Both the position numbers and the translations under genes were made by a program. A stretch of 64,000 nt of DNA from assembly GCF_046630445.1 (NCBI RefSeq), contig NC_092333.1, forward strand, positions 341,448,501 through 341,512,500, written 5' to 3'. Below, piece after piece: positions 10,979-24,212 of the stretch. The stretch's first letter is position 1. Every line of letters begins with the position of its first letter. Source of the DNA: Rutidosis leptorrhynchoides (lineage: Eukaryota; Streptophyta; Magnoliopsida; Asterales; Asteraceae). The notes below the pieces were generated by a model. It did not search any database. It was not told the origin of the DNA and saw only the letters and a list, made by a program, of their open reading frames with translations.

Positions 10979-13900
10979 TGTAACAACCCTGGATTTTCCC
11001 AATGTTTATTTATTAATAATTGTTATTATTAATACGTGTGATTAAACGAATGTATGTTATTACATTTACATGTTGCCATGATTGCCCGAACTTGACTTTA
11101 ATTGCCCGAAACATCTTTGTGACACACGAAACTTTCACGAATAATATTTTAGATATTATTTGCATTCATGATTAAGTTTTATTAATCATTTTAATTAACT
11201 ATGGTTATTAGTTAGTTACATGGGCTTTAATTGGACTTTTATTGGATTACTTGTTAATTACTTACAAACTTGGGCTTTATTTTTGTACATGGACTTGATT
11301 AGCCCACCCTACTTCTTTAATGGACTATTTAGCCCAAGTATTTCATGTGTAAGTATCACTTAGGATGGAAACTAGTTAGTTAAGCAATTGGAATCTAGTT
11401 TGCTCTTAATCCCCATGCAAGCAACTCTATTAACCACACATTTTAAGCTTTTCATGCAAGTAACCAAAGAACATTTTTATTCCCCTCCTCCTTGCCAAAA
11501 ACCGTCGGCCTAGGGCCCTTTTGGTGGGATCAAAATCTTTTTTTTACTACTTAGTCTTTTGTATCTTCATTTCACTTACACATACTTACTTGCTACATCA
11601 CTTTTCTCTCATTTCTCTCCAAAACTAGTAAGTAACTTAAGCAATATTTCTCTCCTTTCCTTGTCACAAAACCGAACCAAGAACACCTTATATCATCATC
11701 ATTCTTTGTTGTTTGTTGTTACTTGGTTCATGTTGTTGTTTGTTACTTAATTACTAGTTGTTGTTATTGTTCTTTATTAGTTTCAAGAATCAACTCTTTA
11801 GTTTGATTCTTCATAATAACTTGTATTTACAAGAACACTCAAGAACATAACACACTAGTTATGTTCTACATGTACTTTCTTTAAAGATTGCAAGTTCATG
11901 TGTTGATTAAAATCATACTTGTAGTTCTTGAAGTAAACTTAAGATTTACTTTTCTTAAAGATCAAACTTTGGTTGAATCTTTAAAAGTATGAACAACCAT
12001 GAACCTTTTACTTGTTTATTTAATTTATCACTTTATTCTTGCATTTTAAATTCATGTTTGTTGGTTATTATTGGTCAAGTGTTACTAGTTAACATTGATC
12101 TCATTAATCTTGAAACTTTTAATTATAACTTTGTACACTTATGTTAGATCTAGACTTTTGAGTCTTGGATCTTCAAGATCAAACTAAGAACTATGTTCTA
12201 CAACTTAAGATCTTGATTTCATAAGTTTACTTCAAGTTTGTAACTTGTTTTTACTTTTAAAGTTCATGTAAGTGTTAGATCTAAGACCTTGATGTAACTT
12301 TGGTTCATCAACTTCATACAACTCTTAAGTGAGTTGATCTACATGTCTTAGACTCACACTTGTGTCATAATTGTCAAAACTTAGTTAGTATTACTTTTAT
12401 AGTTCATGTATGTGTTAAATCTAAGACTTTGATGTAACTTTGGTTCATCAAAACACTTGCAACACTTAATTGAGTTGTGCTTCACGTCTTAGACTTACGC
12501 AAGGGTTATGATGGTCAAACCTTGGTAAAGATGATGTAAACACATCTTTGATTTGTACACTTGAAGCTATAGGCATCAAGGATGAGAACCATGATGAACA
12601 TCAAGCACCAAACTCACCGGAACCCATTATTTTTCTGCTTTCTGTCTTCTACCTACTGTTTTCAGGTTTCTGTAACAGACCAGTAGACCTGGACTGTTGT
12701 GATTATGATTTCCAAATATCTCTGTTCGAGTAGATAACTTTTCATATAGGACTCGTCTTAATCCGAGTTACGGTTTAGGATTTATGGCCCTCCGATCGTC
12801 ACTATGTCCTTTAACGTTGTGCAGAAATTTCTGACCTACTCGCACTTAGACCGTCGCCACAGTCAAACGAAGATGATTTTGCTTCTGTAAATTTTACCAC
12901 ACTTAAAGTACTCATATACGGAGCCATGGCCACTGGTCTCACCTTAATTCAGTAAGGGTAGAGACCGTGGTGACTGATCAAAATCAGCCTTTGTTTTAAA
13001 CTACTTTCATAAACGAAACCTACTTGACACCTTTTGTTTAATGATGAATGATGATGACCCTTAAGATCTAATTTACGTACTTTTAAACCTATTCGGACGA
13101 ATTACTGACTTAGTACTATTTGACTTAGGTTGAGAACTTTCGGACCGATTACTTGCACACTTTTCCCGACTCGACTTTACGACTACATTATCATTGTGAG
13201 TTATAGCATTCCCTTTTTATTTTAACTTATTTTGGGAACTGAGAATACATGCGGATTTTATGTTTTACATACTAGGCACGAGTACTTAAACTTTATATAT
13301 GTGTGGGTTATACAACGGCATAAACATTCCCTTTAGCTCGGTAACGTTTAATCATTGGTTTTTGAACCGTGAAAGCGAATCTTAGATATGGATCCATAGG
13401 GTTTGACATCCCCACTAGGGCTAGTAGCGCTAGCATTTAACGAGTGTTTAATACTTCGTAGACATACGCACTTTTCAACTGTACTTTCAGGGGGTATAAA
13501 TGTTAAGTTAGTTACCAAGTGCCCATGGTTAACATATACTTTATCATACTGTTTTGAAACGCTCTTTGTAGCACTGAAATCTCGTGGCCTACCTTACTTA
13601 CTATTATACTTAAACTATAGCTCACCAACCTTTGTGTTAACATTTTAAAGTATGTTTTTCTCAGGTGCTTGAGGTTAGCTTCCGCTGTGTACTAGTCGTG
13701 CTGTAGACACCGCTGCTTAGAGTTGTTATCGCATGAACTACTTTACCTTGCATTCAAACTTTAGTACTTTTGAACTATGACTTTTAACGACCATTGTGGT
13801 CAAATACACTTATTATTTGCTTCTACTTAGTGAAGCATGCTTTTGGATTGTAAAACATTCGATGTTGGTTTAGACATCACTTTATTTATGAATGCAAACT

Positions 13901-13986
13901 CTTTTTGAAATCGCATATAGTACTTAACCTTGTAATGATCCTGTTGTTGATGATTCGTACACGATGGTTTTGTACGGGGCATCACA
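10979..13986 (+). repeat. TEK-1 3' LTR (3008 bp)
   Basis: Begins TGTAACAACCC and ends GGGCATCACA, flanked by ACGTA. It is shorter than the 5' LTR mainly because of one deletion near 12113. The breakpoints share TGAA, which suggests slippage or short-repeat recombination. Confidence 0.93.
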
Positions 13987-15040
13987 ACGTATATATCAAG
14001 GTTATAATAAGGCTAGTCCGACTAAAAAGTCAAAGTTGACTTGCTGAAGCTGTGATAAAATTGGCTAATTTGGAGAGGGATTGTAAAGTTATTTTCGGTA
14101 ATAACAATGCTAAAGGAGCTAGCACAGATACGTGTTAAACGTTTACTCAGGTTCAGAGTGTTTTCAGGTGCATAACTATATGCATCAATCTTTTCTTCCG
14201 TAGATGAAGTGCGGTTGGTTCATCCTCTTGATTGAGGTGTTTTCAAGAATCATGAAAGGTTTGAACGCAGATTGTAATCATCAAGATACAAATGAGGTTT
14301 AAGATGAAATCAAGTGGCAAACTTGAAGAGATGTTTAGTTTCATATGTTATAATCAATATTTTAATTCATTTTAATTGTCCAATATTGGTAGTCCATAGC
14401 TGATAGTCCACAGTTAACAGTTCAATAATTCATATATAGTTTAATATATAATATTCGAATTAATTAATACATGTCGTGACCCATTGTATACATGTCTCAG
14501 ACTCGATCACATCTCAAAGTATATATATTATTGTAGAATCAACCTCAATCATGTATAGCTAACTCAAGCATTACTGCATATAGAGTGTCTATGGTTATTC
14601 CAAATAATATATATAGATGCGTCGATATGATATGTCAAAACCTTGTATACGTGTCCCGATATTTAAAGTGCGTAAAATAAATAACAGAAATTAAATGATG
14701 ATAAATAAAATTGCGAGAATATAAATTGCGATAAATAAAATGTAATCAGTTAGCTAGGAACAGTTAGCTAGGAACAGTTAGCGTGGATTCTTAACAAAAT
14801 TTTTCTCATAGTTAATTTGTTTGTTTCTAACAAATTTTAATTTGTCCAATGTTTTCTTCATTATGCCACTTGTTGGATTTTGATAGGTCAAAATCCAAAT
14901 ATGAAATTGAATGAAAATGGTTATTCTGCGGTGAACGGATACGTATATCTGTGGATGTAAGTAAGATAGTAAATGACTGTTGAATCTGACTTGAAGAATG
15001 TACAGTGTAACTTATTAATGTGAAATTTAAATATTCCTCT

Positions 15041-15055
15041 GGTATTACCTACCCG
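15041..15055 (-). promoter_or_regulatory. Internal PPT-like hairpin of LARD-A
   Basis: The minus strand reads ACGGGTAGGTAATACC. It repeats the core of the 3' PPT and can form a GGTA/TACC stem. The equivalent sites are 22680-22696 in LARD-B and 44298-44314 in TEK-D. Possibly a second plus-strand priming site; inference only. Confidence 0.45.
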
Positions 15056-15329
15056 TGAAAAATATTTTCACCATTAACTGTTTGTACAAAAGAATTTTTA
15101 ATTACAATCTTTATGAAAACATATATACATATATATTTTCTTCATATGTAATCATGGATTTAATGAGTCAATATGATATTAGACTCATTTGATTTACCGT
15201 TAGAACAAGAATATATAATCTATAAAACATTAGAGATTACATAATCGCCATGTCGAACGAAGATAAATGATGTAGAACGTCATGTAGAACGATGATTATG
15301 TTCGAGGTACAGAATGAGATGTTGATGCA

Positions 15330-15805
15330 TGGATTGTTGATGGTACGGGTGCTGTTACTGATGGTACTATTGGTGTTGCTGATGTTGCCTAAGCTGGTAT
15401 GTTTTGCACTATATTTTCCAAGACTACAACTAGGGCGCGAAGCTCGTTGACTTCTTCCATTATTCCGGGATGATTGTCGGTTGGAACGAGCGGATGAATA
15501 AGGTTTAGAATTGTAGATAGAATATAATCGTGGTGAGATATTCGAGAAATGACGATGAAAATGGTGTTTCGGACTGGTTCGCCGGTAAGTACTTCAGGTT
15601 CATCGCCAAGAGGTAAATTCGGTTGGTGAAAAGGATCGCATTCTTCGCGTCTCCATTGATTAAGTCGACTACAAACTCATCAGATGAATTGATGATGGCT
15701 GGTTGGTTGATCCATTCCGGTTATACTGTTTTCAGAGCTCAGGTGGATATGCATATCGGAATAGCTGTCGGAATCCGAGGAATTCGAACTGGTGGGGGGA
15801 TCCAT
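15330..15805 (-). pseudogene. Decayed 5' ORF of LARD-A
   Basis: Minus-strand frame from the ATG at 15805, homologous to the LARD-B ORF at 21154-21729. Conserved pieces include GMDQP, the LTGEPVR-TIF segment and a helix with EEVNEL. Two adjacent in-frame stops follow the HHQFI segment, and another lies near 15385, so this copy is broken. The family product has a Ser/Asp-rich start, a central region and a helix likely to form a coiled coil, followed by an Ala/Pro/Thr-rich tail. It has no known enzymatic motif. Confidence 0.65.
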
Positions 15806-16197
15806 CTCGTACGATCAGATGAAAGATTTTCAATATGAAATAGATTATAGGATGTAGATTAGTACCCTACAATACATAATTTACATATGCATATATAATA
15901 CTAAAATCCCATAAGTTACGGAGGAATCTATGGAAGCTGTCAGGCAAAGTCTACAGTTACAGATACGCTAAGATATGAATTAGCAGATACGCTAAGATAT
16001 GAATTTTGTCTATACACTATTCATGCAATCAATGCAGTAAGATGTGTCTAGATTTAAGAATGATAAGCAGGTAATTTCCGACAGGAAATGATAAGTAAAA
16101 CTTTTGACATGCAGACACGGTCGAAGTCTAGCCTACTAATGCATCTAAACAACTATCAGTTAGACACATTAATGCAAGACCTGGTTCGCTAAGATCA

Positions 16198-16211
16198 CCG
16201 CTCTGATACCA
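16198..16211 (-). promoter_or_regulatory. LARD-A primer binding site (tRNA-Met)
   Basis: The minus strand reads TGGTATCAGAGCGG two bases after the LTR end GTCGTTTCA at 16214. It fixes the 5' LTR/leader boundary and the element's orientation. Confidence 0.88.
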
Positions 16212-17129
16212 CATGAAACGACCCGTCCTAATCCATAAGGACGAATACAATAACATATGATTACATCACGAGGTATTTGACCTCTATATGATACGTTTTA
16301 CAAATATTGCATTCGTTTTTAAAAGAGAAACATCCATTATATCGAAAGTTGACAGATATGCATATCCTTTCATAATATATCCAAACTATGAATGACTTAA
16401 TATTAATCTTGATGAACTCAATGACTCGAATGCAACGTCTTTTGAAATATGTAATGAATGACTCCAAGTAATATCTCTAAAATGAGCAAATGCACAGCGG
16501 AAGATTTCTTTCAAACCTAAGAATAAACATGCTTTCAAGTGTCAACCAAAAGGTTGGTGAGTTCATTAGTTTATCATAAACATTCATTTTCATCATTTTA
16601 ATAGACCACAAGATTTCATTTTTTCCATAAATATACATCTCATATCAGGCATTTCGCAAACTGCATAGAGATAAAAATCATTCATATGGTGAACGCTTGA
16701 TAACCGAACTAACAGGATGCATATAGAATATCTCCATCATTCCGGGACTCTCATCGGACATGATAATCGAAGTACTAAAGCATTCGTAACCCGAATGGGA
16801 CATGTCAAGGTCCATATATCTATCTTTAGGATTCACGTCAATTAGGGGCCATTTCCCTAATTCTTAGGCTACCAAGCTAAAAAGGGGCATATTCGATTCG
16901 ATTCGATAATCCAACCATAGAATGTAGTTTCGATTACTTGTGTCTATTTCGTAAAACAATGATAAAAGCAGCGCGTGTATTCTCAGTCCCAAAAATATAT
17001 ATTGCAAAAGCATTTAAAAAGGGAGCAAATGAAACTCACAATACTGTATTTTGTAGTAAAAATACATATGACGAAACTGAACAATGCAGGGTTGGCCTTG
17101 GATTAACGAACCTATATCAAGTATGTATG

Positions 17130-17132
<3 letters not shown>

Positions 17133-17200
<68 letters not shown>
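17133..17200. repeat. (AT)n microsatellite in LARD-A LTR
   Basis: Uninterrupted AT dinucleotides, about 68 bp, preceded by GTAT repeats. Confidence 0.97.
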
Positions 17201-17203
<3 letters not shown>

Positions 17204-17449
17204 CACCTATAGTTGTAATCGAACATATTTATATATTATAAATGTTATCTTAATAAATTTTGTGTTTCATTAATAACCTAGTTTAATATATTTGTTTTAT
17301 ATACTTTATATAAAAAAAATCAATGTTTAAGAAAAATTAATATAGTTATGTTATATGTAGTAAATATAGTTTTATCTAACTACTGGTTATTTGATAAAAT
17401 AATGTTGATAATAATAAATAAAAAGTTGTTTTATTTTATAATAATTATA

Positions 17450-17855
17450 ATAATAACTATAATATCTCTAATACTTTTACTAATAATGAAAATAATAGTT
17501 GTTATTAATAACAATAATAATACTTATAATAATAATAATAATGATAATAATAGTACTATTGATAATGATAACTTTTAACAAAAATGATAATAGTCGTAAA
17601 AATGATGATAATAATAATAATAGTGTTAAAAATAATAATATTAATCTTAAAATAATAATGATTTTAATAATAGTAATAATAATGATAATGATCATAATAA
17701 TGCTAGTGTTAAAATAATGATAAAAATGATCATTTTTAATAATAATACTTTTACAAATAATAATATTTCTAAAAATGATAATTTTTCATAAAAATGATAA
17801 TTTTAATAATAAGGATATTACTAATACTATTCTAAATGCTAATACTAATACTAAT

Positions 17856-17919
<64 letters not shown>

Positions 17920-17936
17920 GTAATAATAATAATAGT

Positions 17937-18010
<74 letters not shown>
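17450..18010. repeat. AAT-type trinucleotide array in LARD-A LTR
   Basis: Degenerate AAT/GAT/TTA mixture grading into nearly pure AAT from about 17858 to 18008. In element orientation it is ATT. The LARD-B LTR has the matching ATT array at 27720-28480 in the same orientation, so the array was probably present in their common ancestor. Confidence 0.93.
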
Positions 18011-18013
<3 letters not shown>

Positions 18014-19450
18014 TAAAATTCTACCTAATAAAGAGTGGGACTTCGTTTGTTGGCGGGCCTAAAAAGATCAAAGATAGCAGACACAAATACGCAGAAGAAA
18101 AAAAATCACAGTTCAAGTACTCTTCGATTCATTAATCAAATAATCGATCAATGTTAGTAGACCATCGATTCATCACCACCATCGTTCACAGTCATCATCA
18201 GTCTTTATCATCATTAATCGTCATCCTTATTCAATCAATTAAGTAATCGATTCATCAATTGGTCAAGTAAGTAATTAGTTCATTGGAGTTCCCTCACTTT
18301 CATTAATCCCTCTATATTTTCTGTATTCTTATTTGATCGAACAAAATAAGTAATTGATAATGTTTTTGGTGGGTTTGATCAGGTGGTGTTTATTTGTGGT
18401 AATAGAATGGGGTTATTGGATCTCGGATAACAACAATTCACGTAACAGTTACAGGTGTATCAAGTTTGTGTTACTTAGGGTTTTTGTGGAACTAGGTTTC
18501 GGTTTTGTGATCTTGGGTTTGCAGTAACAGATACAATTTAAAAAAAAAATAGTAATAATAGTGTTCGGTTTGATTGTACTCGGTCAATCAAGAGTTAAAC
18601 AATAATAGTTCTAACTAGGATCATGAAAAAGCAGCAACAATCTGTTGTATACTTGGTCTGATCAAAACAGGTACATTCAACAAGATCAGCAACGAATAGT
18701 AGAGACTTTGCAGCAGGTTTTTGAAGGGTTTTCGGAGTAGAGTACACACGTACAGCAGCCTGGTTTGGTTTCTTTCTTTTATTTATTTAATTATTATTTA
18801 TTTATAAAAAAAATGAAGTGCAACAGCAGCAGGTTATGGGTTGATGATAATAGGGTGGTGTCGAAGTAGAGTGGCAATAGTGAACATGAATTGGTTTGTA
18901 GTTTGATGATGGTGTTTTGGTTCAAGATACAACAATCAGGAAAGAAAGAGAAAAAAAAAATTTAAGAAAAGATAAAGGAGATGGTTGTGATTTCATGATG
19001 TTTTCTTGAGGTGATGAGATTTTGGTTTTTGGTTCGGTTTCAAGACAGAAGGTGTGCAGCAGTTTATTGAACGAAGCCTGTGATGATTTTTGAATGAAAA
19101 TATTGAGCAGAAGAACGAGTAACAGCAGCAACAGAGGTAGTGGTTTAATGAAGTTAATGAAAGAGATGATCAAAGGTGGTGTGGTTTAGTTTTTAGGTGC
19201 TTGCCGAACCCAACACAACACAACTGCAGTAGCTTGTGATGGTTGTTATCGGTTATCAACAGAAAAAATTTTGTATTTGTAAAAAAAGAATTTAATGATG
19301 GTTCGTGATTGATTGTTTATGAATATGGTAATAATCGTTGTAAAAAAAAATATGATGGCAGGTGACATGGAAGAGGGTGAAGAAGGTTGTTGTTCTTGGT
19401 CTATAGAATTAAGATAGAGATGATGATCGTTTATATAGTATGGGTAGTAA

Positions 19451-19629
<179 letters not shown>

Positions 19630-20978
19630 ATGGATGATAGCTCACAGAAAGGTGGATTACTGAACACAAAAGTCATAAAAGTCATAAAAGTCAGATTATG
19701 TACCTGAATTTACTTTAAGAATTAAAATTAGAGAAAAGAATAGGGAGTAACAACTTGCATTGGATCCGTGTATTAATTTTGTTTTTTAGATAAAAGAAAC
19801 AATCATTGATGTAAGAAGATAGGAATATGTTTTTGGTTTACTCACATGCAAATAAATAACTAGATTAAGACAACAATAAAGATATTTATGTGAATTATAT
19901 TGTTGGATCAATTGTAGACACGTTATTTGCCATTAGGTAGGGAGTATGTAATAGTAATTAATTAATATACTGTTTCTTATCTTTATGCATCAATTCAAAC
20001 AGAGTACTACTTAAGCTATTACATAAATATGTTATCCATCATATAATATAATATAGGGTATTATAATTATCATGTATATATAACATAGAAAGGCCAACTA
20101 ATGAACCTGAAATCCCAACAAACGGATGCATGTATTGATAACAAGATCTAAATATGAGGTTTCAAGTATATCATATATATATTAAATTTTAAATTGGTTG
20201 TTTGTGAATCGTCGAGAACAATCGAAGGTCAATTGAACATCTGAACAGTTCAAAATATATAGATATCATTTTTGGATCACCGTTTATTTTAAAATTACAT
20301 AAGTTTGATTTTAACTTTCTTAATATCAATCGGAAAATCAAACGAGTATTACAGTTATTTAACATTTATCTTTAATACACTTTATTTATATATAGATATG
20401 TTTTAAATAATAATTATCATAATATCATATTTTCATTTTATTTTACATAATTAATTTAGATAACAACGACAGATAATATTTAAAGTTATATTTCCAATTA
20501 TTATATATATACATATATTCACACATAACTATTTACAAATAGTGGTTCGTTAATCGTCGGGAATGGTCGAAGTCAAATGAATGTACGAAAATAGTTCAAA
20601 AGTTTTGAGATTCAATTTAATAGACTTTGCTTATCATGTCAAAATATTATTAAAGTTAAAGTTTAAATTTGATCGGAAATTTCCGGGTCGTCACACCAAG
20701 TCTTGCATTAGTGTGTCTAACTGATAGATATTAAGATGCATTAATGAGTCTGGACTTCGACCGTGTTTGCATGTCAAAAGTTTTGCTTATCAGTTTTGTC
20801 GGAAATTACCTGCTTATCATCTTAGTCTAGACACATCTTACTGCATTGATTGCATGAATAATGTATAGACAAAATTCATATCATAGCGAATCTGCTAATT
20901 CATATCTTAGCGTATCTGTTACTGTAAACTTTGCATGGCATATTCTGTAAATCCCTCTATAATCTACGAAATCTTTTG

Positions 20979-21091
<113 letters not shown>

Positions 21092-21153
21092 GAATACCAT
21101 CCGATAACCAGAAATCATTTCATATCGAAAAATCCTATGTTCAATCGTACGAA

Positions 21154-21729
21154 ATGGAATTCGCCACTAGTTTAAGTCCCTCGGATTCCGATATGGAGTT
21201 TCACTCGAGCTCCAAAAGCAGTGTGACTGGAATAGATCAACCAATTTGCCATCATCTATTCTGGATGAATTGGGGATGGGTTCGTAGTCTACTTAATCAT
21301 TGGAGACAAGAAGAAGGCGATCCATTCCATCCACCACATTGCCCTCTTGGCGAAGAACCTGAAGCACTTACCGGCGAACCAGTTCGAGACACCATTTTCT
21401 CTCTCATTTCTAGAGTGTCTCGTCACGATTATATATTATCTCAAATTCTAGACCTTATTCACCCGCTTGTTCGAACCACCAATCATCCCGGTGTAATAGA
21501 AGAAGTCAACGAGCTTCACGCTTGGGTAGTAGCTTTGGAGAATATGGTGCAAAGGTTACAAGCACCAGCAGCAGCACCGGCAGCAACAGTACCACCATCA
21601 GCAACACCAAACAGTACCATTACCACCATCAACCACAACATCCGCATCCCACACCTCAATATCACAATCTGTACCTTGAGCATCAACATCATACGCACCA
21701 TAGATACCAAGGAGTACCAACAACAATAA
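21154..21729 (+). CDS. 5' ORF of LARD-B (about 191 aa from Met at 21154)
   Basis: The frame is open further upstream, but only by reading through the AT microsatellite. The ATG at 21154 aligns near the start of the LARD-A copy and is preferred. The protein starts Ser/Asp-rich, has a Trp-rich central part (FWMNWGWVRSLLNHW), the LTGEPVRDTIF segment also seen in LARD-A, a helix with EEVNELHAWVVALENMV that fits a coiled coil, then an Ala/Pro-rich stretch. After that stretch the LARD-A alignment and a neighbouring frame (to 21842) suggest a frameshift, so the last 40-50 residues may be out of frame. No catalytic motif. It may be a structural remnant or an accessory protein equivalent to the extra ORF of TEK-1. 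Confidence 0.5.
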   Translation: MEFATSLSPSDSDMEFHSSSKSSVTGIDQPICHHLFWMNWGWVRSLLNHWRQEEGDPFHPPHCPLGEEPEALTGEPVRDTIFSLISRVSRHDYILSQILDLIHPLVRTTNHPGVIEEVNELHAWVVALENMVQRLQAPAAAPAATVPPSATPNSTITTINHNIRIPHLNITICTLSINIIRTIDTKEYQQQ

Positions 21730-21848
21730 CCGATGAAGTATTAATTCGTAACTTTATTGGGGAAACATTCTTCGGCTATTATGTAATCTCTAAAGTCTTA
21801 GTGATTATCTATTCTAGCCCTAACCATAAATCAGATGAGTGAACCGAA

Positions 21849-22112
21849 ATGATAGAAGGAAGAGTAGAAACCCTGACAAGAATGGTGTGTGACTTACAAG
21901 CTAGACTTGCTATACAAGCACCATCGGCAGTACCACCAGCGTCACCATCAGTATCACCAGCACCAGCAGCACCTATAACATCACAAGCTCCGATAGTTCT
22001 AAAATCACCGCGGATATCATCACGAATCAACAACAAGCATGTTGTATTAATGAGTTATGAAGTATTAACTCATTTCCTTCGAAGAATTTATATTTATATC
22101 TTATATATATAA
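21849..22112 (+). CDS. Second short coiled-coil/Ala-Pro ORF of LARD-B (87 aa)
   Basis: Starts MIEGRVETLTRMVCDLQARL, a likely coiled coil, followed by an Ala/Pro/Ser-rich stretch. The organisation repeats that of the end of the preceding ORF (helix, then Ala/Pro-rich tail), which suggests an internal duplication or one longer ORF broken by frameshifts. Its reality as a separate gene is uncertain. Confidence 0.35.
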   Translation: MIEGRVETLTRMVCDLQARLAIQAPSAVPPASPSVSPAPAAPITSQAPIVLKSPRISSRINNKHVVLMSYEVLTHFLRRIYIYILYI

Positions 22113-24075
22113 ATTTTGAAACCATAATATATCTTTTCGTACTAAGCTATTATGTATGAATTAAATAAGGGTAGATACTACTCGGTTGAATTCATATTAC
22201 TAATATGCTAAGATGTACATCCTTCCTTAACAATTTAACCATCGTTAACTACGATCTCTGTTTCAACTCAATGAATTCTAATTCATAATAAATCAAGTGT
22301 ATTAATCAATTACATGTTTGATTTTACACTTTCATCTTCGATGTACTCAAAACTTTCTAGAAACATCATTCGTACCTTGCGAAATTCACAAGAATCCCAC
22401 GAACACCAACATCATTCACCGAGTAAATATCAATAAAAATGAATAATGAAGTATTGATACAAAATTTCATTTACGACGAAGTGATAATCCACGAAGATTA
22501 CGAAATTTCTAAAGTTTTAGAGATTATTCATTTCTAGTTCCAGCTGAAAATCAAATGAGTTTAATACGATATTAACTCATTAAATCTGTATTACATTTGA
22601 AGAAAATATACATATTAATATTTTCATAAAAATTGTAATGAAATTCTCTCGTACAAAAGATTACTTGTGAAACTTTTAACGGGTAGGTAATACCCGAGAG
22701 ATATATAAATTTACAATTAATATGTTACATTCTTAGATTCTAATTTAGCAAATCATCCACTATACTCCCTACTTTTACAACAATATACATTCTTTTATAG
22801 AAATCAAAACAACCATACTCATTCAAATCTAATTACATATTCTGATTTTGAAATCTCAGAATCCAATTCGAGATATAACCGGTATCATCACTCTTAGATT
22901 CCTACATCTTTCAAAGTTGTACTTTGACTTCACTGTGTAAGAACATCATTTCTATTCATAGAACCCAGAAAAATATTTGTATCATTCAATAACCTAGAAC
23001 ATCATATGTATATTAACGATTACAATCTGTGTTCAAACCCCTCGAAAATCCTGAAGACACTTCAAATAATGAACAATCGAGATGTTTGATCCAACCACAT
23101 GTTACCCACAGTCATGCACCTGAAAAACTCTCATGGTTTAACACGTATCCGTGCCAAATCCTTTTGTATTTATTAGCAAAAATAACTTTTCAATCCCTTT
23201 TCAACGTAGACAGTTTTGTCACAGCTCCAACAAACCAACTTCATTTGTTCATTTGAATAAGCCTTATTATAACGATTACCCCTTCATCATTGTTACCGGG
23301 GAACCTTTTATATCTCGCCACATTAGCAGTAAACTTACCAACAACTTCATTGATCTTCTAGCCTCTCCGAAAAAAAAAATCACTATACTTATTTATTGGA
23401 ATCCTATCATATACTCTTCTGCATCTTGTAATAGTAGTTTCCATACCAAAAAGCTTGAATCATTCTTCTTGAATTTCGCAGCAATTCTACGCCAACAGTT
23501 ATATATATATATATATATACATATAACGTCTATCTCCAAGACTTACATACTTCGAATGTGAAGTTTCTGAAAAACACCCCAATCTACGAATTAGTTCTCC
23601 GAATTTTTGGAAAAGCTGATGAAGCAGCAGAAACTGTAGACAACTGTAATTGTTAAAAGTTTGATGATAAAGAATAGTGTGTTGGTGAAGCTCAGAAAAA
23701 GAGGAGGTTTGAAACTGGAAAACGGATTGAGCAAACCATGAAGGAGGCTGTGGACAAATCACAAAGACTAAATCTGCCTTCAAAAAATCCAAATGATTCA
23801 ATGTCTGCTGAAGTCTTTAGCGAATACCTTACTCCTTATTCTAAACCCTTGTGGACAATATTCTTCATCATCCTCTGATCTTAGATATTTTAAGATATCA
23901 TCATATCGTTCATTATAAATATCTTCGATGTTTCTGAAGATATCTTCATAACTATTGTTATCCGAAATCATTTACCTCTTCGAGCTATCTGTGTTACATC
24001 ATAAAAGAAACTATTTTAGTTTCTAAATTCTAAAACCTTCGAGTTTAAAATATGAATGTTTTTGAAGTAGTGTTG
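22113..24075 (+). other. LARD-B internal region without supported gene
   Basis: AT-rich. It contains a PPT-like hairpin (22680-22696) and a region matching LARD-A 1398-1920. Small frames at 23029-23256 and 23151-23561 show patchy similarity to a LARD-A frame but are interrupted. I see no gag or pol motif here. Confidence 0.6.
22680..22696 (+). promoter_or_regulatory. Internal PPT-like hairpin of LARD-B
   Basis: CGGGTAGGTAATACCCG: stem CGGGTA/TACCCG, with the same ACGGGTAGGTA core as the 3' PPT at 25150-25160. It lies between the 5' ORF region and the place where gag would be. Confidence 0.5.
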
Positions 24076-24212
24076 GGAACTGAAGCATGAGTTAGTATAA
24101 TATAATGACACTTGATCAACGTGATTATATTACAGTAAGTCATGCTGAGTTTCTAATGGGACATGACGATTCACAGACCATACCATCATCGTGTGCCATG
24201 TTACACGACTCT
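24076..24212 (+). repeat. Strongly conserved palindromic block of LARD-B
   Basis: Counterpart of LARD-A 1260-1397; about 9 differences in 136 bp by eye. An imperfect inverted repeat is centred on CTTGATCAA. No ORF accounts for the conservation. Confidence 0.55.

Larger units (their letters stand above)
1926..13986 (+). mobile_element. TEK-1: complete but decayed Tekay-like chromovirus (Ty3/gypsy)
   Basis: The element has 5' LTR 1926-4975, PBS, an extra ORF, decayed gag-pol, PPT and 3' LTR 10979-13986. The 5-bp target duplication ACGTA is present at 1921-1925 and 13987-13991. Both LTRs start TGTAAC and end CATCACA. The long LTRs, gag-PR-RT-RH-IN order and a C-terminal chromodomain-like segment place it among chromoviruses, probably Tekay/Del. 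Gag-pol carries five in-frame stops and one frameshift, so this copy cannot make its own polyprotein. It is inserted into LARD-A. Confidence 0.93.
13992..16213 (-). other. LARD-A internal region, 5' half
   Basis: On the minus strand this runs from the primer site to the TEK-1 insertion. It contains the leader (about 15806-16197), the decayed 5' ORF (about 15330-15805) and a PPT-like hairpin (15041-15055). The stretch 13992-15040 is AT-rich with no gene that I can support. Confidence 0.7.

Noticed and set aside
16938-17273. Frame starting CLFRKT in the LARD-A LTR, also found at 28843-29070 in the LARD-B LTR and, more diverged, in the TEK-D LTRs (36873, 46897)
   Set aside because: There is no ATG at the start (TTG), and differences between the copies fall mostly at first and second codon positions. 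It ends in an AT microsatellite. It is shared because the LTR DNA is shared.
17775-18135. Poly-Asn and poly-Ile ORFs (also at 27019-27283, 27777-28082 and 28155-28494)
   Set aside because: Translations of AAT/ATT microsatellites.
21849-22036. Minus-strand frame 21809-22036 and similar antisense frames over Ala/Pro-rich sequence
   Set aside because: GC-biased codons of the sense ORF leave the opposite strand open by composition.
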